From positions 55,110 through 119,109 of the forward strand of contig DASPHG010000055.1 of assembly GCA_035629775.1 (NCBI GenBank): a stretch of 64,000 nt of DNA, written 5' to 3'. Both the position numbers and the translations under genes were made by a program. Origin of the DNA: DASPHG01 sp035629775. Its GTDB lineage: Bacteria > Actinomycetota > Thermoleophilia > Solirubrobacterales > Thermoleophilaceae. Below, one piece after another: positions 24,999-33,852 of this stretch (its first letter is position 1; the number at the start of each line of letters is the position of its first letter). The notes under the pieces are model-generated. The model was given only the letters and a program-made list of their open reading frames with translations, did not search any database and was not told the DNA's origin.

Positions 24999-26189
24999 AT
25001 GGCGGCAACGGTCACGGCCGGGCACAGGCTGCGCGAGGTCATCGAGGAGCTCGCGCCGCTCGAGCGCGGCGCGGGAATGGAGGGCGAGCGCGAGGCGGCC
25101 GAGCTGCTCCGCGCGCGCTTCGACCGGATGGGCGTTCCGGTCGCAGTCGACGAGGAGGAGTTCGACGACGGCTACGCGCGCCTGCACGCCCTGTTCTCGG
25201 CCACGGGGCTTGCCGCGGGGCTGCTGGCGAGCCGCGGGCGGGCGCGTCCGCTGGCGGCGGCGGCGGGCTTGGCGGCCGGGCTCGCGAGCGCGGACGACTC
25301 GGCCAACGGCGCGCGGTTCGTCCGAAGAGCGATCGAGGGGCGGAGCACGACTTGGAACGTGGTGGCCGAGGCCGGCGACCGTGACGCCGAGCGCACATTG
25401 GTGGTCATGGCGCACCATGATGCGGCGCCGACCGGGTTCATCTTCGACGACACCCTCCAGCGGAAGCTGAACGACTGGTTCCCCGACCTGATCGAGCGGA
25501 CCGACACCGCGCTGCCGATGTGGTGGCCCGTCTACGCCGGGCCGCTGCTGGCGGCGCTCGGAGCGGTTACGGGGAGGCGCGGACTCGCGCGCACCGGCGG
25601 CGTCATGTCGGCACTCAGCGCCATCTCGTTCGCGGATATCGCCCGGCATCGGATCGTGCCCGGTGCGAGCGACAACCTGAGCGGCGTGGCGGTGCTGGTC
25701 GGCCTGACCGAGCGCCTGGCGGCGAAGCCGGTCACCGGGCTGCGCGTGGTGCTCGCTTCATGCGGCGCCGAGGAGGTCCTGCAGGGCGGCGTGTACGGGT
25801 TCGTCGAGCGCCACCTGCGGCCGCTCGATCCAGATTCCACCTGGGTCCTGAACGTGGACACGGTGGGCTCGCCGCGCCTGATCCTGCTCGAGGGCGAGGG
25901 TCCGATCTGGATGGAGGACTACTGCGCGCCCGAGTTCCGCGACCTGGTGGCGGAGGTGGCGGCCGACGCGGGGATCGCGCTGCGGCGCAATATGCGCGCG
26001 CGGACGAGCACCGACGCGGTGATCACGAGCCGCGCCGGATACCCGACCGCGACGCTCTGCTCGATGAACGCCTGGAAGGGCCTGTCCAACTACCACAAGC
26101 CGACGGACGTCCCCGAGAACGTGGACTACGGGACGGTCGAGGCGGCGCTCGGCGTCGCCGAGGCTGTCACCCGGCGGCTGGCCGCGTAG
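24999..26189 (+). CDS. M28-family zinc aminopeptidase-like protein, membrane-associated
   Basis: 396 residues from ATG 24999. Co-catalytic zinc motifs: VVMAHHDAAP (HxD), GASDNLSGVAVL, ASCGAEEVLQGG (EE), LNVDTVGS and the distal SNYHKPTDVPENVDY. Two hydrophobic stretches (residues ~66-105 and ~176-205) interrupt the hydrolase fold and may tie it to the membrane, without an N-terminal signal peptide. Such M28 proteins cleave N-terminal residues or act on small peptides or amides. Substrate unknown. Confidence 0.83.
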   Translation: MAATVTAGHRLREVIEELAPLERGAGMEGEREAAELLRARFDRMGVPVAVDEEEFDDGYARLHALFSATGLAAGLLASRGRARPLAAAAGLAAGLASADDSANGARFVRRAIEGRSTTWNVVAEAGDRDAERTLVVMAHHDAAPTGFIFDDTLQRKLNDWFPDLIERTDTALPMWWPVYAGPLLAALGAVTGRRGLARTGGVMSALSAISFADIARHRIVPGASDNLSGVAVLVGLTERLAAKPVTGLRVVLASCGAEEVLQGGVYGFVERHLRPLDPDSTWVLNVDTVGSPRLILLEGEGPIWMEDYCAPEFRDLVAEVAADAGIALRRNMRARTSTDAVITSRAGYPTATLCSMNAWKGLSNYHKPTDVPENVDYGTVEAALGVAEAVTRRLAA

Positions 26190-26197
26190 TCGCCGGC

Positions 26198-26986
26198 CTA
26201 GCGGGCGACCGGCGCGAAGTTCGGCTCGCGCCGCTCGACGAAGCTCGCGACGCCCTCGGCGAAATCCGGGCGCTCGAACGACTCGAGCATCAGCCGGATG
26301 GCCTCCTCGTAGCCCTCCGCCAACGGGCGCTCGAGATCCGCGTAGAGCTGGCGTTTCATCGCCGCCATGCTGGCCGGCGACGAGAACGTCGCGAGCTCGC
26401 GCGCGTATGCGATCGCCGCTTCCCTCACCTCGCCCGCGGGCAGGCTGCGACCGGCCATGCCGAGGGCCGCGGCCTCGCTCCCCAGGATCACGCGACCGGA
26501 GAACAGCAGGTCGAGCGCGTTCGCGATTCCGACGAGCCGCGGCAGGATCCACGCGATCCCATACTCGGCAACGAGGCCGCGGCGCGCGAAGGCAGTCGTG
26601 ACCTTCGCGTCGTCGGCGATCAGGCGGATGTCGCACATCAGCGCGAGCACCAGGCCGATGCCGGCAGCCGGGCCGTTCACCGCCGCGATGATCGGCTTCG
26701 GGATCGTGGTCGGGAAGGTCTGCGGCCGGTTGTCCTGCCGCCGCTTCGCGCCGTCGATCTCGCCGGCGCCGAGCGCCTCGAGGTCCTGCATGTCGGCGCC
26801 GGCGCAGAAGCCGCGGCCCTCGCCGGTCACGACGATCGCGCGGACGTCATCGTCGGCGGCGCATTCCTCGAGCAGGTCGAAGTAGGCGCTGCCGAGCTCG
26901 GGCGTCCAAGCGTTCAACCGGTCCGGCCTGTTCAGGGTGAGGACAGCGACGCCGGATTCGACGGACTTCGTGACCACTTCGCTCAT
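26198..26986 (-). CDS. Enoyl-CoA hydratase/isomerase
   Basis: 262 residues from the ATG at 26986. Crotonase fold: VAVLTLNRPDRLNAWTPEL, GEGRGFCAGADMQDLEAL (oxyanion-hole FCAGAD), NGPAAGIGLVLALMCDIRLIADDAKVTTAFARRGLVAEYGIAW. One catalytic Glu (of AEYG) is present. Probably hydrates or isomerises an acyl-CoA in fatty-acid or aromatic degradation. Translation is coupled to the upstream VOC gene (ATGA overlap). The C-terminal tail EGVASFVERREPNF matches the family's usual end. Confidence 0.93.
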   Translation of the reverse strand: MSEVVTKSVESGVAVLTLNRPDRLNAWTPELGSAYFDLLEECAADDDVRAIVVTGEGRGFCAGADMQDLEALGAGEIDGAKRRQDNRPQTFPTTIPKPIIAAVNGPAAGIGLVLALMCDIRLIADDAKVTTAFARRGLVAEYGIAWILPRLVGIANALDLLFSGRVILGSEAAALGMAGRSLPAGEVREAAIAYARELATFSSPASMAAMKRQLYADLERPLAEGYEEAIRLMLESFERPDFAEGVASFVERREPNFAPVAR

Positions 26987-27636
26987 GACAGCCTGAACCT
27001 CGCTCCTCCGATTTCGATTTCGCCCTGCCTGTCGGGCACGCTGATCTGCACCTCCGTGAGCCGTTCCGCTTCCCCGGGCTCGAACCGCACCTGGTCGGCA
27101 CCCTCGTCGAGGAGCGCCCGCCAGCGCTCTTCGAGCTCGGCGACGCGCGGCGACGTGACCGTGACCCCCGCGACCCGGCCGGGTGCCCCGGTGCCCGCCT
27201 TGCCGGTCCAGTCCGGCCCGCCCCAACGCCACGACTCGGGCGGGTCGGCGCGGTCGAGGGAGAGGATCGCGCCACCGGTGTCGGCGGGATGCAGGTGGGT
27301 GCCGGAGATGTCGTCGAGGTCGAGCTGCCAGACCGTGCGCATGCCCATGGTCGCCGCGCGCTCGCGTGCCGCCTCCAGGTCGTCGAACTGGAAGATCAGC
27401 ATGTAGCCGCCGTCGCCGTGCTGGTCGAGGTAGCGGCCGGCCGCGGTGCCGGGGCGGGTGGGGGAAACGACCTCGAGGAACGTGTCGCCGATCGCGAACA
27501 CCGCGTTCTCGAGCCCGAAGTGACCCACGCCCGGATCCGCGTACGGCTGGCCGAGGCCGAGCTCCTCGCGCATCCGGTCGGCGACCGGCGCAAGCTCCTG
27601 GGCGACCAACACCGCCTGTCGCAGCCTCACCGCCAT
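26983..27636 (-). CDS. VOC/glyoxalase-like family protein
   Basis: 217 residues from the ATG at 27636; a start at 27663 would add nine non-conserved residues. Two tandem beta-alpha-beta-beta-beta units typical of the vicinal oxygen chelate superfamily: LRQAVLVAQELAPVADRMREELG, HFGLENAVFAIGDTFLEVVSP, then GHFGL-type metal ligands and GAILSLDRADPPESWRWGGPDW. It precedes and overlaps the enoyl-CoA hydratase, suggesting a shared catabolic role. Reaction unknown. Confidence 0.82.
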   Translation of the reverse strand: MAVRLRQAVLVAQELAPVADRMREELGLGQPYADPGVGHFGLENAVFAIGDTFLEVVSPTRPGTAAGRYLDQHGDGGYMLIFQFDDLEAARERAATMGMRTVWQLDLDDISGTHLHPADTGGAILSLDRADPPESWRWGGPDWTGKAGTGAPGRVAGVTVTSPRVAELEERWRALLDEGADQVRFEPGEAERLTEVQISVPDRQGEIEIGGARFRLS

Positions 27637-27692
27637 CGGACGCACGCTATAGCCCGGCCGCACGATTGGCCTTCGTCGCCGGGCCTGTCGCA

Positions 27693-27709
27693 GTGGGGTC
27701 AGACCCCAC
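27693..27709. repeat. Perfect GGGGTCAGACCCC-type palindrome
   Basis: Arms GTGGGGTC and GACCCCAC surround a single A, between the VOC gene start and the downstream divergent secreted-hydrolase gene (ATG 27723). The core GGGGTCAGACCCC is a widely dispersed bacterial repeat often found between genes. A related core (GGGGTCAGTCCCC) occurs at 34735 in this window. Its position 14 bp before the ATG could also affect transcription. Confidence 0.6.
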
Positions 27710-27722
27710 GTAGACTGCGGGT

Positions 27723-30041
27723 ATGGGGCGGCTCTGGCTCGTGGTTCTCTTGATGCTTGCGCTGCTTGCCGTGCCCGCGCAGGCGGCTGAGACGCGTTAC
27801 TCGATCGCGAACGGCTGCTTCGAGGTGAAGGGCGCGCCCGACGGTGGGTATCGGATGAAGGCCACCGCGCTCGGCCAGTACCTGCTCTACACGGAGGACC
27901 GGAAGTATCTCGCGGCGGACGGAGGCGGGGTGGCGGTCGCCGACGCCCCGAGCGACGCCGCCGAGTGGCGCGCCAGCGAGGCGGGCGCGGGCATCACCTT
28001 CCGCTCGCTCGACGGCGGGCCGGTGCTGACGCTCGGCCAGGCGGCGTCAGGCTGTCCCAAGTACCCGGAGATCGAGCTGAGCGTGAGCGGCAAGCCGCTC
28101 AGGACGCCGCACCCGTTCGGGGAGATCCGCGGGTTCCTCGAGGGGCACATCCACATGATGGCCTTCGAGTTCCTCGGCGGCAGCGCGCACTGCGGCCGTC
28201 CGTGGCACGAATACGGCGCGCCGTTCGCCCTCGTCGACTGCGCCGACCACCAGGCGACGGGCGGCTGCGCGGCGTCGCTCGAGACCGCCTTCGGCGGCAG
28301 CACCTGCCACGGCACCGACGGCTGGCCAACCTTCGAGGGCTGGCCCAAGCACAGCCTGATGACCCACGAACAGACCTACTACCGCTGGCTCGAGCGCGCG
28401 TGGATGGGCGGGCTGCGGCTGTACGCGAACCTCTTCGTCGAGAACGGTGTCCTGTGCGAGCTGTACCCGGTCAAGCGCAACTCGTGCGACGAGATGGACA
28501 GCGTCCGGCTGCAGATCCGCGACATCTACGAGCTCCAGGACTACATCGACGCGCAGAGCGGCGGGCCGGGCAAGGGGTTCTTCCGGATCGTCACGAACCC
28601 GTTCGAGGCGCGGCGCGTCATCGCGGACGGGAAGCTCGCGGTCGTCCTGGGCATCGAGGTCTCCGAGCTCTTCAACTGCTCCCACCGTGACTACCAGCCG
28701 AACTGCACGACGAAGGACATCGACCGCCAGCTCCAGGAGGTCTACGAGCTTGGTGTGCGCGACCTCGAGCTGGTGAACAAGTTCGACAATGCGCTGGCGG
28801 GCGTCGCCGGCGACTCGGGTGCCGGCGGGCTGGTCGTGAACCAGGGCAACAAGTACCGGACGAACACCTACTGGGACCTCGAGACCTGCCAGGTGACCGA
28901 GGGCGACAAGGAGCAGTTCGCGGCGCCGCGCGACGCGCTGATCGGCAACGGGCTGGCGGCGCTGCTGCCGCCCGGAATGGCCCCCGTCTACCCCGAGCCG
29001 CCGCACTGCAACACGCGCGGGCTGACCGACCTCGGCGAGTACCTCGTGCGCCGGATGATCGACAGGGGGATGATCGTCGACCCCGACCACCTCAGCCAGT
29101 CGGCGCGCGACGAGGTCATGGCGATCATCGAGGCCGAGGACTACTCGGGCGTCTTCTCGAGCCACAGCTGGTCGAATGAGAAGGACTACCCGCGGATCTA
29201 CAAGGCCGGCGGCGTCGTCGCGCCCTCCGACAACTCGACCACCCGGTTCGCCGAGGACTGGGAGCGGCTGCGCAAGCAGGCGCCGAAGAAGTTTGTGTAT
29301 GGCCTCGGTTACGGCGCAGACATGAACGGGATGAGCGCGTCCGCCGGTCCGCTCGGCGAGGACGACCAGATCACCTACCCGTTCAAGTCCTTCGACGGGG
29401 GCGTGACGATCGACAAGCAGCAGAGCGGCGAGCGCACCTTCGACATCAACGAGGATGGCATCGCCCACTACGGTCTCTTCCCGGACTGGATCGAGGGGCT
29501 TCGCCAACTCGGTGGCGACGCGATCGTCGACGACATGGCGAACGGCGCCGAGGCGTACCTCCAGATGTGGGAGCGCGCGGTCGGCGTGCCGGGCCCGCGC
29601 TGCCGCTCGCGCACGAGCCGCCTCCGCCGCACCGGCGTGCGCGGCATCCACGTCGGCCTCGGAGCGCGGCGGTTCCTCGCCCGCGCCGGGCAGCCGCAGG
29701 ATCGCGACGGCCGCGTCTGGCGCTGGTGCATGAAGCGGCAGCCGATGGACGAGCGTGCGCTCACGGCCGTGCTTACAAAGCGGGGCCGCTCCGCCCTCGT
29801 CGCCACCAACGCACCCGGGCAGCACGCCGGCCCGCTGGCGCCTGGTGACGCGAAGCGGCGTGTGGCCGAGCGCGCGAAGCGCTTCGGCAAGCGCGTCTTC
29901 GTACGGCGCGCCGGGGGTGGACGCCGGTTCGTGTACGTCGTCCGCGGCGGCCAGGTGACGCACGCCGCGGTTGCGATTCGCGCCGCCGTGAAGAGCAAGC
30001 GCACGCTCCGGCGCTACCTCCGCCTCGGCGGCCTCCTGTGA
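27723..30041 (+). CDS. Secreted metallohydrolase, amidohydrolase/M19-dipeptidase-like
   Basis: 772 residues with a signal peptide (LWLVVLLMLALLAVPAQA cleaving before AETRY). The mature N-terminal ~130 residues look like a beta domain. A TIM-barrel-like metal site follows: GHIHMMAFEF (HxH) near residue 140, MGGLRLYANLFVEN, VLGIEVSELFNC, MIVDPDHLSQSARDEVM and FSSHSWSN, with GYGADMNG late. This arrangement recalls renal-dipeptidase/amidohydrolase enzymes. Multiple paired cysteines fit an exported protein. The last ~140 residues are Arg/Lys-rich and may bind the wall. Overlaps the penicillin-acylase gene by GTGA. Substrate unknown. Confidence 0.72.
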   Translation: MGRLWLVVLLMLALLAVPAQAAETRYSIANGCFEVKGAPDGGYRMKATALGQYLLYTEDRKYLAADGGGVAVADAPSDAAEWRASEAGAGITFRSLDGGPVLTLGQAASGCPKYPEIELSVSGKPLRTPHPFGEIRGFLEGHIHMMAFEFLGGSAHCGRPWHEYGAPFALVDCADHQATGGCAASLETAFGGSTCHGTDGWPTFEGWPKHSLMTHEQTYYRWLERAWMGGLRLYANLFVENGVLCELYPVKRNSCDEMDSVRLQIRDIYELQDYIDAQSGGPGKGFFRIVTNPFEARRVIADGKLAVVLGIEVSELFNCSHRDYQPNCTTKDIDRQLQEVYELGVRDLELVNKFDNALAGVAGDSGAGGLVVNQGNKYRTNTYWDLETCQVTEGDKEQFAAPRDALIGNGLAALLPPGMAPVYPEPPHCNTRGLTDLGEYLVRRMIDRGMIVDPDHLSQSARDEVMAIIEAEDYSGVFSSHSWSNEKDYPRIYKAGGVVAPSDNSTTRFAEDWERLRKQAPKKFVYGLGYGADMNGMSASAGPLGEDDQITYPFKSFDGGVTIDKQQSGERTFDINEDGIAHYGLFPDWIEGLRQLGGDAIVDDMANGAEAYLQMWERAVGVPGPRCRSRTSRLRRTGVRGIHVGLGARRFLARAGQPQDRDGRVWRWCMKRQPMDERALTAVLTKRGRSALVATNAPGQHAGPLAPGDAKRRVAERAKRFGKRVFVRRAGGGRRFVYVVRGGQVTHAAVAIRAAVKSKRTLRRYLRLGGLL

Positions 30042-32443
30042 GGCGCGCACTCGCCTCCCTCGCGCTGCTGGCCGCGATGGCGGCGCCGGTCGCCGACGCT
30101 AAGCCGCTCAAGGCGAAGATCCAGTGGACGAAGTACGGCGTGCCGCACATCACGGCGAAGAACCTCCAAGGCCTCGCCGCCGGCTTTGCGTACGCGTTCG
30201 CGCGCGACAACATCTGCACGATCGCCTCCGAGTACGTCACGGTCAACGCCGAGCGCTCGAAGTTCTTCGGCCCGGACGAGACCTGGACCTTCTCGGGGAA
30301 CGGCTCCACCTACCGGAACCTCGACGCCGACTTCTACTTCCAGTGGGTGAAGCAGCGTGGGGTGGTCGAGGACCTCGTGGCGAAGAAGCCCCCGGACGGC
30401 CCGACCCGCGACGTGCGCCGCGGCGTCCGCGGGTACGTGCGCGGCTACAACCACTACCTCCGCAAGACAGGCGTCGACCGAATCCCGGACCGGCGCTGCC
30501 GCGGCGAGGAGTGGGTCCGGCCGATCACCGAGCTCGACGTCTACCGCCGCTTCTACCAGCTCGGCATCCTCGCGAGCTCGGGCGCCGTGATAGGTGGCAT
30601 CGTGAACGCGGCGCCGGTGTCGCCGCTCGCCGCCCAGGCGCAGAACCAGCGCCAGCAGGAGATGCTCGAGAGCGGCGAGGGCCTCGAGCGCCTCCAGCCG
30701 CAGATCGGTTCGAACGCGTACGGCTTCGGGCGCGAGGCCACGGCGAACGGGCGCGGCCTCGTGCTCGGCAACCCGCATTTCCCGTGGGACGGCTCGGAAC
30801 GGCTCTACCAGGCCCATCTGCGCATCCCCGGCAAGGTGGACGTCGCGGGCGGCACGCTCTACGGCGTCCCGCTCATCCTGATCGGCCACACGCGCGGGCT
30901 GGCGTGGTCGCACACCGTGGCGACGGCCTGGCGCTTCACGCCCTTCAAGCTGGCGCTCGTCCCGGGCGACCCGCACTCCTATGTCGTGGACGGCGAGGTC
31001 AAGGAGATGGAGGCGACCGAGGTCAAGGTCGCCGGCGAGACGCGCACGATCTACTCGACCGAGTACGGGCCGATGCTCGACAACCTCGTGGGCATCCCCC
31101 TCCCCTGGACGGAGGGAAGCGGCTTCGCGGTCAAGGACGTGAACGCGACCAACTTCCGCTACCTGAACCACTTCCTCCAGAACAACCGCGCCCAGAGCGT
31201 GGCCGATTACGACCGCATCCAGCGGAAGTTCCAGGGGATCCCCTGGGTCAACTCGATCGCCGCCGACCGGAAGGGCAACGCCTACTACACGATGCAGGGC
31301 GCGATCCCCTACGTGCCGGACGACCACGCGCTCGAGTGCAACGTGCTGGAGCCCGCGTTCGAGCTCCTCGGCCTGCCGGTGCTGGACGGCGCCCGGTCCG
31401 CCTGCGACTGGCTGTCGCACGACGAGGCCGCGGTGCCTGGCACCTTCCCCCCCGAGGACGTGCCCACGCTGGTACGTCCCGACTACGTCACGAACGGGAA
31501 CGACAGCCACTGGCTGTCGAATCCGGAGGAGCCGCTGACCGGCTTCGACCGGATCATCGGGATCGAGGAGGCGGAGCGCACGCTGCGCACCCGGCTCGGC
31601 CTGGTGCAGGTCGAGGACCGGCTCGCGGGCGACGACGGCCTGCCCGGAGACCGCTTCAACCGCAAGCTGCTCCAGCGGATCGCGGTCGGCAACCGCCAGT
31701 ACGCGGGCGAGCTGTGGCGGGACGCCGTGGTCGGCATGTGCGAGTCGGCGCCGGGCGGGTTCCTCGCGGGATCGTCCGGCCCGGTCGACGTGAGCGGCGC
31801 GTGCGAGCCGCTCGCCGGGTGGGACCTGCACGACGACCTCGACTCGAACGGCGCGATCCTCTTCCGGCGCTTCGTCGAGCAGCTGTTCGACGAGTTCCTC
31901 GCGCTGCCGACCGGGTTGCAGGGTGGGGTGCTGGTGGGCAGCGAGGCGATTTGGACGACGCCGTTCTCCGCCGCCGACGCCGTTCACACGCCCCGCGGCC
32001 TCAACACCGCGAACTCGCTCGTGCAGCGCGCGCTGGCGGACGCCGTCACGGACCTCGAGGACGCGGACATCCCGCTCGATGCTCCGCTGCGCGGCCACCA
32101 GTACGAGGTGCGGGGCGGCAAGGCGATCCCGATCCACGGCGGTCCCGGCGGCGACGGCGTCTTCAACGCGATCAACGTCGGCTGGGATCCCGAAGCGGAC
32201 GGCTACGGCGATGTCGGGCACGGCTCGAGCTTCATGATGGTCGCGGAGTTCAGGGACGGGAAGTGCCCGGTCCGCGCCGGCACGTTCGTCACCTACGGCC
32301 AGACCGAGAACCAGCGGTCGAAGCACGCCTCGGACTACACCCGCGCCTTCTCGCGCAAGAGATGGCACCGTGCACCGTTTTGTCAGAACGAGGTGCGACG
32401 GAAGGTGCGCTCGACGAAGCGCGTCGTCGTCCGGGGCCGCTGA
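30038..32443 (+). CDS. Penicillin-acylase-family Ntn hydrolase (secreted)
   Basis: 801 residues from a GTG overlapping the preceding stop. Signal peptide LASLALLAAMAAPVADA. Strand motif IQWTKYGVPHITAKNLQGLAAGFAYAFARDN is the alpha-chain start; the predicted autocatalytic nucleophile is S225 in QIGSNAYGFG, followed by LGNPHFPWDGSERLYQAHLRI and GLAWSHTVAT. Members are autoprocessed into alpha and beta chains and cleave amides such as penicillin, N-acyl amino acids or acyl-homoserine lactones. Which of these is used cannot be read from sequence. A basic C-terminal tail ends the protein. Confidence 0.9.
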   Translation: MRRALASLALLAAMAAPVADAKPLKAKIQWTKYGVPHITAKNLQGLAAGFAYAFARDNICTIASEYVTVNAERSKFFGPDETWTFSGNGSTYRNLDADFYFQWVKQRGVVEDLVAKKPPDGPTRDVRRGVRGYVRGYNHYLRKTGVDRIPDRRCRGEEWVRPITELDVYRRFYQLGILASSGAVIGGIVNAAPVSPLAAQAQNQRQQEMLESGEGLERLQPQIGSNAYGFGREATANGRGLVLGNPHFPWDGSERLYQAHLRIPGKVDVAGGTLYGVPLILIGHTRGLAWSHTVATAWRFTPFKLALVPGDPHSYVVDGEVKEMEATEVKVAGETRTIYSTEYGPMLDNLVGIPLPWTEGSGFAVKDVNATNFRYLNHFLQNNRAQSVADYDRIQRKFQGIPWVNSIAADRKGNAYYTMQGAIPYVPDDHALECNVLEPAFELLGLPVLDGARSACDWLSHDEAAVPGTFPPEDVPTLVRPDYVTNGNDSHWLSNPEEPLTGFDRIIGIEEAERTLRTRLGLVQVEDRLAGDDGLPGDRFNRKLLQRIAVGNRQYAGELWRDAVVGMCESAPGGFLAGSSGPVDVSGACEPLAGWDLHDDLDSNGAILFRRFVEQLFDEFLALPTGLQGGVLVGSEAIWTTPFSAADAVHTPRGLNTANSLVQRALADAVTDLEDADIPLDAPLRGHQYEVRGGKAIPIHGGPGGDGVFNAINVGWDPEADGYGDVGHGSSFMMVAEFRDGKCPVRAGTFVTYGQTENQRSKHASDYTRAFSRKRWHRAPFCQNEVRRKVRSTKRVVVRGR

Positions 32444-32497
32444 CGCGACAACTCCGGACGAGGAACCGCCCAACCTCGCGCCGAAGTGTGCGTTGAT

Positions 32498-33118
32498 ATG
32501 CGTGGGATGAGGAGATTCGAGCGAGATGGCTTTCCGGAGGACGACGCGCCGCCGCCGCTTCCGCTGCTTGTAGACCTCCTCGAGGAGCGCGACGCAGCCC
32601 TGCACGCCCATGGCGCTCGCGTGGCCGACCACGCCGAGGCGATCGGGCGCGAGCTGGGCCTGCCCGCACCCGCGATCGCGCGCGTGCGCGTGGCGGCGCG
32701 GCTCCACGACCTCGGCAAGGTGTGGATCGCGCGCGACATCCTCGAGAAGCCCGGGCCGCTCGATGCCCGCGAGTGGACCGAGATCCGGCGCCACCCGGGC
32801 ACCGCAGCTCGCGTGCTGCAGACGGCCGAACTGCACGACATCGCCGCAATCATCGTCGCGCATCACGAGCGCCCCGACGGCGGGGGGTACCCACACGCCG
32901 TCCCTTCCTCCGAGACGCCGGTCGAGGCGCAGGTGGTGGCCGTCGCCGACGTCTACGACGCGATGACCTCGCCGCGGCCGTACAAGCCGATGCTCAGCCA
33001 TGACGAGGCACGCGCCGAGCTCGAGCACGTCGCGGCGACGCAGCTCGACGCGACCGTCGTCGGCGCCTTCCTACGCGTGCTCGACGGCCCGCGGCAGCCG
33101 CGCCGTGCGGCCGTCTGA
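32498..33118 (+). CDS. HD-GYP-type phosphohydrolase domain protein
   Basis: About 206 residues; starts at 32486 (GTG), 32498 or 32507 (ATG) are all possible, and I took 32498. Stand-alone HD-GYP domain: LLEERDAALHAHGARVADHAEAI, the HD pair ARLHDLGKVWIARDIL, HPGTAARVLQ, and the GYP box HHERPDGGGYP with VVAVADVYDAMTSPRPYKP. Such proteins hydrolyse c-di-GMP or related nucleotides. No sensor or receiver domain is fused. The 3' 48 bases overlap a convergent small gene. Confidence 0.88.
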   Translation: MRGMRRFERDGFPEDDAPPPLPLLVDLLEERDAALHAHGARVADHAEAIGRELGLPAPAIARVRVAARLHDLGKVWIARDILEKPGPLDAREWTEIRRHPGTAARVLQTAELHDIAAIIVAHHERPDGGGYPHAVPSSETPVEAQVVAVADVYDAMTSPRPYKPMLSHDEARAELEHVAATQLDATVVGAFLRVLDGPRQPRRAAV

Positions 33119-33379
33119 CGGACCGCAGGCGACGAGCTGCTCCCACAGCTCATCCGCGGCCGCGTCGTCCCAGCGGCCGAGCCCGACCAGGACCGACAGC
33201 GACACGGCCACCTTCGCGCGCAGCTCCTCGACCGTCCCGGTGTCGGCGTGGCGGGCGAGTAGAAGCCCCTCGGCGGCATCGCACAGGAGCGCCTTCTCGG
33301 CATCCGCGAGCGCCTCCGGGCGAAGGCGCTCGATGACGGTCCGGACGTGGCGGTAGGCCACATAGCGCTGCGGCGTCAT
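33071..33379 (-). CDS. Small helical protein of unknown function
   Basis: 102 residues from ATG 33379. No membrane segment or signal peptide; predicted helical with RTVIERLRPEALADAEKALLCDAAEGLLL and LGRWDDAAADELWEQLVAC. I do not recognise a family. Its 3' end overlaps the convergent HD-GYP gene by 48 bases, so expression would be mutually antisense there. Coding is supported by frame length and codon bias, not by homology. Confidence 0.6.
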   Translation of the reverse strand: MTPQRYVAYRHVRTVIERLRPEALADAEKALLCDAAEGLLLARHADTGTVEELRAKVAVSLSVLVGLGRWDDAAADELWEQLVACGPSDGRTARLPRAVEHA

Positions 33380-33483
33380 GAGATCGAGCTACGCTTGGTG
33401 GGCACGACCCGCCCGCTTGGTTCTCCTAGCCCCTCTTCCTTCCGCGCGGTCACTACGTCAGAGGGACAGAACTGGAGCCGGCG

Positions 33484-33852
33484 ATGCCGCCGTCCGACGC
33501 AGGATCGCGAAACGCGCCGCTGCTCGAAATCTCCAACGAGTTGACGAGGCTGTACAAGGAGCAGTTCGGCCGCGGGCCGACGAAGGTTCGCACCGACTGG
33601 GCGGGGCCGGACGCACTGATCTGCACGCTGCGGGACAGCCTCACGCCGGCGGAGCGGAACCTGGCGGCGATGGGCGAGCACCAGCGGCTGCGCGACTCGC
33701 GCCTCTTCTTCCAGCACGCCACGGAGCCGTTGTTCGTCGAGGCGGTCGAGCGGGCCATTGGCCGCGAGGTTGAAGCGTTCATCAGCGGCATGGACACGAG
33801 GCAGGACGTGTCCGCCGAGATCTTCTACTTCAAGCCGCAAGAGGACACCTAG
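33484..33852 (+). CDS. DUF2294-type protein
   Basis: 122 residues. Small alpha/beta protein matching the DUF2294 pattern: LLEISNELTRLYKEQFGRGPTKVRT, DALICTLRDSLTPAERNL, and the C-terminal REVEAFISGMDTRQDVSAEIFYFKP. Function of the family is not established; no catalytic residues stand out. AGCCGG-rich leader with GGAG a few bases before the ATG. Its 3' end overlaps the convergent sigma gene by 23 bases, which makes antisense effects on the sigma message possible. Confidence 0.82.
   Translation: MPPSDAGSRNAPLLEISNELTRLYKEQFGRGPTKVRTDWAGPDALICTLRDSLTPAERNLAAMGEHQRLRDSRLFFQHATEPLFVEAVERAIGREVEAFISGMDTRQDVSAEIFYFKPQEDT

Noticed and set aside
24972..25649. N-terminal extension of the Fe-S dehydrogenase frame
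   Set aside because: The frame stays open up to 25649, but this part is antisense to the M28 peptidase and has no FAD-oxidase features; GTG at 24971 fits better.
27000..27232. Upstream extension of the enoyl-CoA hydratase frame
   Set aside because: Overlaps the VOC gene in another frame; ATG 26986 fits the crotonase N-terminus.
30014..33028. A 1004-codon open frame on the minus strand
   Set aside because: Antisense to the penicillin-acylase-family gene, with a compositional bias and no motifs.
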